35,640 nt of DNA, from assembly GCA_949879855.1 (NCBI GenBank), contig CATLBX010000005.1, positions 1-35,640 of the forward strand, in the 5' to 3' direction. Positions 28,062 to 35,640 of this stretch are shown one piece after another (position 1 is the stretch's first letter; each line of letters begins with the position of its first letter). The DNA is from an uncultured Coriobacteriia bacterium. Its GTDB lineage: Bacteria; Actinomycetota; Coriobacteriia; Coriobacteriales; QAMH01. Under the pieces are notes generated by a model. The model saw only the letters and a program-made list of their open reading frames with translations, was not told the DNA's origin and did no database searches. Position numbers and translations under genes: made by a program.

Positions 28062-28277
28062 GACTCTCCCTAGTACGCATGCGTTCGAGACGTGGACCTA
28101 CGATAGCACACGAAGCCAATGAATTGAGCGTGACCATCATGCGAGTGTGAGACTGCTGCAGACAATGATTCGCAGGCAAGATACCTCGCTTCGACGGTCG
28201 CTTCCCGACGGCCCGCCTCGCGGTCCTTACGGCTCGCTCCCTTAACCTCGGTTCGACAGCCTGTCCAACGCCAGATC

Positions 28278-29474
28278 TTATCTTCGCAACCCTACCGCGT
28301 AGAACAGCAACATGAGCACCGAACAGGCGCCCATGACGATGGCCAGACCGTCCACGTAGCTTGCCCAGGGCAAGGTCATGACGACAGTGCCGATCGCACC
28401 GAACACCGTGTACATGAAGTTCACGATGGCACTGGCCGAACCAACCTGCTCGGGCGGTTGGTCGAGCAGCACCACGAAGGCGTGGGGGCGGATGATGCCC
28501 TCCATGAGGGCGTAGGGCGCGAAGCACAGAAAGAGCGCGAGCGGGCCCCAGGGACCAAAAAACCAGGTGAGGGCAGCACCGGCAAGGCCGAGCACGATGC
28601 AGAGCAGCGTGAGGGGCTTTGGCCTCATCACCTTGGAAACGCGCAGGTACACGAAGGGAGCGAGCACGCTCACGCCGCAGGTGCCGGCGTACACGAGGTT
28701 GTAGACGAAGTAGCTAGCGCCAAAGTCGTCGAGCAGGATATACGAGGCCACGGCGATATAGCCCATATACGGCAGGCCCGCGAGCGCCACGATGAGCGCC
28801 ATGGCGCAGAACGCGCGTCGCGAGAGCAGGGCACGGCCGCGCGAGAGCGTGTCGCGCAGCGCGGGAAGCACGCCCGAGGCAAGGCGCTGCTCGGGCAGCA
28901 GGGTCTCGGTGACGAGCAGGGCGAGGAGCAAGTCGACGGCGCCCATGACGGCGAGGGCCACGAAGATTTCGCGCCAACCGCCGATGCTCAGGAACAACGT
29001 GCCCAGAAACGGTGCGAGCACCGGTCCGATGATGACGAGCGACTGCAGGAGCGACATCGCGAACTTGAGGTCCTTGTCGGTATAGGCGTCCTTGATGAGC
29101 GCCGTCACGTCCGTCTCGACCAAGCCAAAGCCAATGGCCTGCCCCACGCGAAACACCGTGAGCATGAGAACCGACGTGGAAAGTGCGCAGCCCACCGAGG
29201 AGAGCGCGAAGATCGCGGCACTCGCCACGAGTACCGGCTTGCGCCCGAACTTATCGCAGAGCGGGCCCGAGACAAGAATCGCGAGCGCCGAGACGACCAT
29301 GAACATGAACATCGTGAGGTTGAGAAACGACGCCGTCGTGTCGAACTCGTGCAGCAGACCGGGCAGCGCCGGCACGTACATGTCGATGGCAAGGATGAGC
29401 GTCGTGTTGATGACGAGTATGCACGCCAGAAAGGCGCGCGGACCAAGACGTTTCTGTGGCGACGCGAGTTGCAT
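28278..29474 (-). CDS. MFS drug-resistance transporter (Bcr/CflA type)
   Basis: DMYVPALPGLLHEFDTT...LSGPLCDKFGRKPVL motif A-like (LVSGPLCDKFGRKPVL); 12-TM profile. Confidence 0.88.
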   Translation of the reverse strand: MQLASPQKRLGPRAFLACILVINTTLILAIDMYVPALPGLLHEFDTTASFLNLTMFMFMVVSALAILVSGPLCDKFGRKPVLVASAAIFALSSVGCALSTSVLMLTVFRVGQAIGFGLVETDVTALIKDAYTDKDLKFAMSLLQSLVIIGPVLAPFLGTLFLSIGGWREIFVALAVMGAVDLLLALLVTETLLPEQRLASGVLPALRDTLSRGRALLSRRAFCAMALIVALAGLPYMGYIAVASYILLDDFGASYFVYNLVYAGTCGVSVLAPFVYLRVSKVMRPKPLTLLCIVLGLAGAALTWFFGPWGPLALFLCFAPYALMEGIIRPHAFVVLLDQPPEQVGSASAIVNFMYTVFGAIGTVVMTLPWASYVDGLAIVMGACSVLMLLFYAVGLRR

Positions 29475-29494
29475 GGGCTATAGCATAGCCGAAA

Positions 29495-30058
29495 CTACAG
29501 CTCCACGCCGAGGGCGGCCATGCCTCCGCGCACGAAGCGGTCGATGACCTCCTGGTAGCGCTTCCACTCCTCGCCATCCGCACGCACCGACGTCGCCGCG
29601 GAATAGCAACCGCTCATCTGGAACAGACAGATGACGTGAGCCAAATCCGCGGGAACTCCCACATCCTGCAAGCGCCTCTTAATCGAATGAAAGTCCTGCT
29701 CGACGACCGTCCGTATGGTTGCCGGCAAGAAGCGATCGTCGGTCACGACACTTGCGTAGGGCCCCGCCTCGCGCAGGCGCTCGCAATAGGGCATAGCCGT
29801 CTTTCTAACCTGGCATGACGCATAGAGGAAGTGTTCGTCAAAGGTCTCGGTCCTTTCGTAGAACATCCGGACCGTCTGCTCGTACGCCTCGCTCACGTTG
29901 TCATAATGCGCATAGAGCGTGCCCCGGCTCACGCCCGCCTCGCGGGCAAGCTCGCTCATGGAAATGGACGCAAGGGGCTTTTTCTCGAGAAGCCGGGCGA
30001 GCGCGTCGCATATCGCCTGCTCGGACTGCATGTAGCGTGGGTCGCTCTGTCTCGGCAT
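29495..30058 (-). CDS. TetR/AcrR family transcriptional regulator
   Basis: AICDALARLLEKKPLASISMSELAREAGVSRGTLYAHYDNVSE HTH. Confidence 0.9.
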   Translation of the reverse strand: MPRQSDPRYMQSEQAICDALARLLEKKPLASISMSELAREAGVSRGTLYAHYDNVSEAYEQTVRMFYERTETFDEHFLYASCQVRKTAMPYCERLREAGPYASVVTDDRFLPATIRTVVEQDFHSIKRRLQDVGVPADLAHVICLFQMSGCYSAATSVRADGEEWKRYQEVIDRFVRGGMAALGVEL

Positions 30059-30085
30059 GCCTCATACCCTTCTATTGAACAGTTT

Positions 30086-30099
30086 GTACGATATTGTAC
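30086..30099. promoter_or_regulatory. Candidate TetR operator
   Basis: GTACGATATTGTAC imperfect palindrome, 28-41 bp upstream of the TetR start. Confidence 0.35.
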
Positions 30100-30169
30100 T
30101 TCACTCCCCTACGGTCAATCGTGAAAATGATTAACAAGACAACATGCATGCCGCGAGGGAGTAATAGCC

Positions 30170-31246
30170 ATGCACGTAACCCAACAATCGCTTCTCGATG
30201 TGCTCGGCGAGAAGGACACGCGCCTCGTCATCCCCATCTACCAACGTGCCTATTCATGGACACGACGCCAGTGCGAGGAGCTATGGCGTGACATGGGACA
30301 CGCCGCCCAGGCGAAAAGGCGCCATTTTGTGGGCACGCTTCTCCTCGTCCCGGAAGACGACGAACGGGGCAGTCACCGCCTCGCCATCATCGACGGCCAG
30401 CATCGCCTCACGACGCTCACGATTCTCATTGCGGCCCTAGCCGATCACCTCAGAGCCCATGGGGACGCCTTGCCGGGACAGGCGGCCAAATCGCTCGCAA
30501 ACACCTATCTGCTTGCCCAGGGCGACACGCCCGCATGCAAACTCGCCCTTTCCCCCAAAGACGACGAGACTCTGCAGGCAATCGTCCTGGGCATGCCCCT
30601 ACCACCCAGGCCCTCCGCACGCGTTATGGACAACCTCGCATTTTTCCGCGAGCGCATGGATACGCGGGATTTCGACGCCACGGCGCTATGGGACGGCATG
30701 GGAAAGCTCTTCGCCATCACCGCCCAAGTCGATGATGCCGACCAGGCCCAGAGCATCTTCGAAGGACTCAACTCCAAGGGATATCCCCTCACCGTTGCCG
30801 ACCTCGTGCGCAACTACCTCCTGCTCACCGAATCCCACGCCGAACAGACACGTCTCTATGACGAGTACTGGCAACCCATGGAGGAGCTCTTCGCGCCAGA
30901 CCCCGGCTCGCTGCGCCTTGACAACGCCATCAAAGGCTGGCTATCCGTGCGCTTCCCGCGCACACGCATGAAGAGCGCCGAGACCGTGTATAGCAGCTTC
31001 AAGCAATACGTCGAGGACGAATACGACGGCACGAAGGAGAGGCTATTGGAGGAATTGCGCGGATTCAGCCTCGTCTGGGCCGAAAACTATCGCTACCACG
31101 CGGTCAAGAAGTTTCGCTCCTCCTTTGACTGGGCGCGCAATGGAGCGCCCCTGCTCACGTCAAGCTACAAGCTCAAGCCGGCGAGCAATCCGGAATACGC
31201 CGAACGCGTGCGCAGCGAGCTCAAGTCCGCGGACGCGGCCATGTAG
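30170..31246 (+). CDS. DUF262 (GmrS/ParB-like nucleotidase) protein, no DUF1524 domain
   Basis: VIPIYQRAYSWTRRQCEELW...HFVGTLLL...IIDGQHRLTTLTIL...FEGLNSKGYPLTVADLVRNYLL; GAGGGAG upstream. Confidence 0.88.
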   Translation: MHVTQQSLLDVLGEKDTRLVIPIYQRAYSWTRRQCEELWRDMGHAAQAKRRHFVGTLLLVPEDDERGSHRLAIIDGQHRLTTLTILIAALADHLRAHGDALPGQAAKSLANTYLLAQGDTPACKLALSPKDDETLQAIVLGMPLPPRPSARVMDNLAFFRERMDTRDFDATALWDGMGKLFAITAQVDDADQAQSIFEGLNSKGYPLTVADLVRNYLLLTESHAEQTRLYDEYWQPMEELFAPDPGSLRLDNAIKGWLSVRFPRTRMKSAETVYSSFKQYVEDEYDGTKERLLEELRGFSLVWAENYRYHAVKKFRSSFDWARNGAPLLTSSYKLKPASNPEYAERVRSELKSADAAM

Positions 31247-31261
31247 AAGGAGGAAACCGGC

Positions 31262-32278
31262 ATGCTAGCAAACGAGCAAAACCTACTTGGCCTTCTGGGA
31301 AGGCAGAACGCGCAATTCGTCATTCCCGTGTACCAGCGCGTCTATTCGTGGACCGAGCGCCAGTGTGAGGAGCTATGGGCCGACCTCCAGCGATGCGGTG
31401 CGTCCAGGAAGGCGCATTTCGTAGGGACAATCCTCTACACCGAAGAGCTCGACTCGGGACGCTGCGAATGCCTACTCGACCTCATCGATGGACAGCAGCG
31501 CATCGCCACCATCACGCTGCTGCTCCTTGCCCTGCGCAATGCCCTGCGTGACGGCAAAGTGAAACTAGGGGATATCACGGCCGAAGAAATAGACCACCGT
31601 TACCTGCATGCGAATGACGCGAAGGACGCCCCGCTCAAGTTGCTGCTCTCCCACGGCGACCGTGACACACTTGCCGCGCTCGTCGACGGTGGCGAGCTCC
31701 CGCCGCAAGACGATATCTCCACCTACCTGACCGGCAATCTCGTCTTCTTCGAGAATCGCATGGCCACACAGCGGACCGTGGACGAAATCTGGGCGGGACT
31801 GCAGCGGCTCTACGCAATCGCCGCGCAGCTCGAAGGCGACGACCAGCCGCAGCTCGTGTTCGAGAGCCTCAACTCGAAGGGCATGCCGCTACGCCCGTCC
31901 GACCTCATTCGCAACCTCCTCTTCGTTCACTTTGGCTATGACGAGCAAGTGCGCCTATACAAGCAGTACTGGGACCCCATCGACGCCCTCTTTGCCGACG
32001 ACGCGGAAGGGCTGCGCCTGAACGCTGCCCTGCACGGCTGGCTTGCAAAGCACGCGCCCAAATTGCTCGTGCGCGACAAGAGCGAGATCTACGACGCCTT
32101 CAAGGCCTACGTGCGCAACATGCACGGAAACGATCTGGAAGGACTCCTCAAGAGCATCAACCGCTATTGCACGGACTTCGCGGCAAATCCCACGTCAACG
32201 GGGGCGAAGAAGTCGATGGATTGGGTCATGGGCAAGCGCGAGGGGCTCATCTCGGAACGCAAGCTCTTTGGCGATTGA
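31262..32278 (+). CDS. DUF262 (GmrS/ParB-like nucleotidase) protein, tandem paralogue, no DUF1524 domain
   Basis: VIPVYQRVYSWTERQCEELW...HFVGTILY...LIDGQQRIATITLL...FESLNSKGMPLRPSDLIRNLLF; AAGGAGG upstream. Confidence 0.88.
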   Translation: MLANEQNLLGLLGRQNAQFVIPVYQRVYSWTERQCEELWADLQRCGASRKAHFVGTILYTEELDSGRCECLLDLIDGQQRIATITLLLLALRNALRDGKVKLGDITAEEIDHRYLHANDAKDAPLKLLLSHGDRDTLAALVDGGELPPQDDISTYLTGNLVFFENRMATQRTVDEIWAGLQRLYAIAAQLEGDDQPQLVFESLNSKGMPLRPSDLIRNLLFVHFGYDEQVRLYKQYWDPIDALFADDAEGLRLNAALHGWLAKHAPKLLVRDKSEIYDAFKAYVRNMHGNDLEGLLKSINRYCTDFAANPTSTGAKKSMDWVMGKREGLISERKLFGD

Positions 32279-32279
32279 C

Positions 32280-32372
32280 GGAGATTTCTCCACTACGGGG
32301 CTTCGCCCCTCCGGTCGAAATGACAGAGGGGGGGTGCGCCTCTCCGGTCGAAATGACAGGGGCCGGCCCTCC
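32280..32372. repeat. Hairpin-rich repeat region with two CCGGTCGAAATGACAG copies, 33-nt period
   Basis: GGAGATTTCTCC, GGGGCTTCGCCCC, CCGGTCGAAATGACAG at 32311-32326 and 32344-32359. Confidence 0.7.
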
Positions 32373-32472
32373 ACCTAGCACTTATGCACGGTCGGGTGAT
32401 AGCTCCCGCGAAAGGGCCAAATCGGGCGTACAATGTCTCCTCTCGACTACTGCACCATGAGGAGGTTCGGCA

Positions 32473-35400
32473 ATGCCCGCCAGCCACGTCATGACAATCG
32501 TACAGAGGGTCACCGTAGCCCTCGCCTCATTTGCCCTCATCGCCGCGTTCATCCCGGCCACGGCTATCGCCGCGCCCGACCAAGACGCCCCGCTCACGGC
32601 CCAGGCGGCCGACATCGCCCGTGGCACGAGCGGTACGTGCTCGTGGGTCATCGACGGCTCGGGCAAGCTCACCATCCACCCCACCAGCGGTGATAGCGGC
32701 ACGCTGGCCGAGCTGGACGGCATGGCACCCTGGACCGACATCTCGCCCTGGAGATCCTATGCCGCCAAGATCACCTCGGCCGTCATCGAGCCTGGCGTCA
32801 AGACTTCGGGCAGGGTCAGGGCCCTCTTTGCCGGCTGCACGGCCATGACCTCCGTCGACTTGTCGGGGCTGGACATGGCAAACGCATGGGCCACGGACGG
32901 CATGTTCGCCGGCTGCTCATCACTCGAGTCAATCAACTTCTCGACCCATGACCTGCAAAACATCAGCTCCACGAGCGACATGTTCAAGAATTGCTCCGCG
33001 CTTGTCACCCTTGATCTTGGCGGGTTTCATGCCGTAAGCGCCAAGTACATGAACTCGATGTTCGAGGGCTGCACCGCGCTTGAATCGCTAGACCTCTCCG
33101 GCCTCAAGGGGGCCAACCCCACGAGTCTGCGATCGACTTTTGCCGGCTGCGCCGCGCTCACGTCGCTCGACCTCTCTAGCTTCGATACGTCCTTCGTCAC
33201 CTGCATGGCCAACCTCTTCGACGGTTGCACTTCGCTCGCGACGCTCGACATCTCGAGCTTCAACACCGCCAAGGTCCTCGAGATGGGTGCGATGTTCAGG
33301 GGCTGTTCCAAGCTCGAAAGGCTCGATATCTCGCATTTTGACACCTCCCGCGTTTCGGACATGGAAGCGATGTTCGACGGATGCGCCACGCTCACGTCGC
33401 TTGACGCCTCGAAGCTCAACACCGTGAACATTTCCAACATGGCACGCATGTTTGCCGGATGTGCAGCACTCACCTCGCTCAACGTCAACGGCCTCAACAC
33501 TTCGGGCGTCGTCGACATGACCTCGATGTTCGAAGGGTGCGCGAAGCTCGGCTCGCTCGACCTTTCCGGTTTCGATGCGACCCAGCTCAAGATTCTGAAG
33601 TCCACCTTCAAGGATTGCTCGTCGCTGACCTCGCTCACGCTGCCTAACCTGAGCGCAGCAAACGTCATCGACATGAGCTCGATGTTCGAGGGCTGCAAGG
33701 CGCTCTCATCCGTTGACCCGGCGCGCCTCAACTTCACGAGCGTGAACAGCATGAGCGCCATGTTCAAGGACTGCTCCTCGATCGCGACGCTCAACCTCTC
33801 CGGCCTGAACGCCCCCGAGGTGACCAGCCTCGAAAGCCTCTGCGAGGGATGCACCTCGCTCACGGACCTGCGTCTCTCGGGCTTTAGCGCGCCAAAGGCG
33901 AAGAACATGCACGCCATGCTCAAGGGATGCTCGTCGCTGCGTTCGCTGAATCTCGCCAACTTCGACGTCTCGGCCGCAAACGCCTCGGACATGAGCTCGA
34001 TGTTCGAGGATTGCAGCTCCCTCATGAGCCTCCTCACCACCGATTTCAGGATGGGCGGCACGACGAACATGAGCGCCATGTTCAAGAACTGCCGCTCGCT
34101 CGGCACGCTCGACTTCTCCGGCTGCGACGTCTCGCTCGTCATGAAGATGGACTCGATGTTCGAGGGATGCGCCGCGCTCACGCAGGTCACCTTCCACCAA
34201 GGCGACCCCGACCGCAGCAACCTGTCGGACATGAGCTCCATGTTCAAGGGCTGCTCCGCGCTGACGTCCATTGGCGCGCTCGGCCTCTCGCAGCTCAATA
34301 CCGGAAACGTCTCGAGCATGAGCTCGATGTTCGAGGGATGCGCGAACCTTAAGACCGCCTCCCTTGCCGACCTTGACACCACGAGCCTGTCGGACATGAG
34401 TTCCATGTTCAAGGGCTGTTCCGCGCTGGATTCGCTCGAGCCAATCGGCCTAGCCGATATCAACACCGTCTACGTGCGCAACATGAGCTCGCTGTTCGAG
34501 GGCTGCTCGGGCCTGCGTGCCGCCGACCTCACGGGTCTCAAGACGACCAACGTCACGGACATGAGCTCGATGTTCGCCGGTTGCAGCTCGCTTCCCTCCA
34601 TCGACCTCTCCGTCATCGAGACGTCCAACGTCGAGAACATGGGCAACATGTTCGCAGAGTGCGCGGCGCTCGAGACGGCGACGCTCGCCGGCATCGACAC
34701 GGTCAGGCTCACGTCCATGCACGGCATGTTCTCCGGATGCCTGCATCTGGGGTCGGTCGACCTCACCGACGTGGTCACCGTTGGCGTGACGGACATGGGC
34801 TCCATGTTCTCCGGCTGCTCTGCGCTCGCCCAGCTTGACCTCTCGGGCATCGACACCTCCAAGGTGACGACCATGGACGGTATCTTCGCGAACTGCGACG
34901 GACTCAACAAGGTGACGCTCGGCGAGAAGTTCGTCTTCGTGGGCACGGGCAGCGAACTGCCTAAGGCGTACTGGCAGGCCGAGTCCAGCAAGAAGATCTA
35001 CAACTCGCACCAGATTGCCACCGAATGCAAGGGTGTCGCTGACATCTATGCGAAACGACACGACATCAAAGACGAGGCGCCCAAGATCATCGCCGGGGCA
35101 AACGCCAGCTGGCATCGGGGCATGCAGACCGGCGCCGAGTTCCGCTCGTCCGCACCTCTGATCATATTCACGCACGTAAAAGTCGATGGCAAGGTGCTCG
35201 ATACCGCTAAGTACGAGCTGCGCGAAGGCTCGACCATCGTCACGCTCAAGCGCGATTACCTCGCCTCGCTTCCCAACGGCAAGCATACGCTCGAGATCGT
35301 CTCGGCAACCGGGACGGCGAGCACCACGTTCACGGTCGGCGATGATCCCAGCGTCAACCCCGGCCCGAACCCTCCGGGACCCGACAATCCTGACGATCCC

Positions 35401-35640
35401 GGCCCGACTCCGCCGGGTCCCGACAACCCGGGCACGCCAGGGCAACCCGGCAACGTGGACAATGACGGGCACCCGATGTACCGTCTCTACAATCCCAACT
35501 CGGGCGAGCACTTCTACACCTCGAGCATCGTGGAACGTGACAACCTCATCTGGTGCGGTTGGCGTGGCGAGGACGTGGGCTGGACCGCCCCCGGCTGGGG
35601 CGACCCGGTCTATCGCCTCTACAACCCCTACGCCGGCGAG
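32473..35640 (+). CDS. Secreted BspA-like/DUF285 leucine-rich-type repeat surface protein (3' truncated by the window)
   Basis: AGGAGG then ATG; signal peptide VALASFALIAAFIPATAIAA; about 27 repeats of the type MSSMFEGCSSLTSLDLSGF; Pro-rich linker PGPNPPGPDNPDDPGP; YRLYNPNSGEHFYTSSIVERDNL (DUF5648-like). Single open frame to the edge, absent from the ORF track. Confidence 0.92.
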   Translation, partial: MPASHVMTIVQRVTVALASFALIAAFIPATAIAAPDQDAPLTAQAADIARGTSGTCSWVIDGSGKLTIHPTSGDSGTLAELDGMAPWTDISPWRSYAAKITSAVIEPGVKTSGRVRALFAGCTAMTSVDLSGLDMANAWATDGMFAGCSSLESINFSTHDLQNISSTSDMFKNCSALVTLDLGGFHAVSAKYMNSMFEGCTALESLDLSGLKGANPTSLRSTFAGCAALTSLDLSSFDTSFVTCMANLFDGCTSLATLDISSFNTAKVLEMGAMFRGCSKLERLDISHFDTSRVSDMEAMFDGCATLTSLDASKLNTVNISNMARMFAGCAALTSLNVNGLNTSGVVDMTSMFEGCAKLGSLDLSGFDATQLKILKSTFKDCSSLTSLTLPNLSAANVIDMSSMFEGCKALSSVDPARLNFTSVNSMSAMFKDCSSIATLNLSGLNAPEVTSLESLCEGCTSLTDLRLSGFSAPKAKNMHAMLKGCSSLRSLNLANFDVSAANASDMSSMFEDCSSLMSLLTTDFRMGGTTNMSAMFKNCRSLGTLDFSGCDVSLVMKMDSMFEGCAALTQVTFHQGDPDRSNLSDMSSMFKGCSALTSIGALGLSQLNTGNVSSMSSMFEGCANLKTASLADLDTTSLSDMSSMFKGCSALDSLEPIGLADINTVYVRNMSSLFEGCSGLRAADLTGLKTTNVTDMSSMFAGCSSLPSIDLSVIETSNVENMGNMFAECAALETATLAGIDTVRLTSMHGMFSGCLHLGSVDLTDVVTVGVTDMGSMFSGCSALAQLDLSGIDTSKVTTMDGIFANCDGLNKVTLGEKFVFVGTGSELPKAYWQAESSKKIYNSHQIATECKGVADIYAKRHDIKDEAPKIIAGANASWHRGMQTGAEFRSSAPLIIFTHVKVDGKVLDTAKYELREGSTIVTLKRDYLASLPNGKHTLEIVSATGTASTTFTVGDDPSVNPGPNPPGPDNPDDPGPTPPGPDNPGTPGQPGNVDNDGHPMYRLYNPNSGEHFYTSSIVERDNLIWCGWRGEDVGWTAPGWGDPVYRLYNPYAGE

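Noticed and set aside
28140-28277. Possible tRNA (GGTTCGA string)
   Set aside because: No T-stem pairing, acceptor or anticodon arms could be built around it.
33027-34466. 479-aa minus-strand ORF with repeats (EQPLNMELMS...)
   Set aside because: Reverse complement of the DUF285 repeats; the plus frame has a signal peptide, RBS and recognised repeats.
32903-34880. Possible CRISPR-like or DNA tandem array in the repeat region
   Set aside because: Periodicity is at protein level (about 27 aa), in a continuous open frame, with diverged DNA and no spacers.

Overview
High-GC, mostly minus-strand bacterial chromosome segment. Gene content and order (whiA-yvcK-rapZ-uvrC, murT/gatD, nadD-yqeK-rsfS, Mo-oxidoreductase locus with MFS and LysR) suggest an anaerobic actinobacterium of the Coriobacteriia/Eggerthellaceae type; this is inference. 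From left to right: (1) an accessory cluster (~0.2-6.3 kb) with a molybdopterin oxidoreductase, a two-cluster 4Fe-4S protein, an MFS transporter and a LysR regulator, flanked by two paralogous tiny Cys-rich proteins; (2) aroK and a hydrogenase maturation protease; (3) a long housekeeping run on the minus strand (rplM/rpsI through galE), including a murT with an apparent frameshift and a MutY-like glycosylase lacking the Fe-S cysteines; (4) a TetR/MFS efflux pair; (5) tandem DUF262 (GmrS-like) genes without a DUF1524 nuclease domain; (6) a large secreted DUF285/BspA-like repeat protein that runs off the right edge and is missing from the supplied ORF track because it has no stop. The best candidates for undescribed biology are the Mo-enzyme locus with paired 15-bp operator-like palindromes and twin small Cys proteins, the tandem DUF262 pair, and a strict E/K charge alternation across 13 consecutive repeats of the surface protein. 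All family names come from reading the translations by eye; no database search was run.
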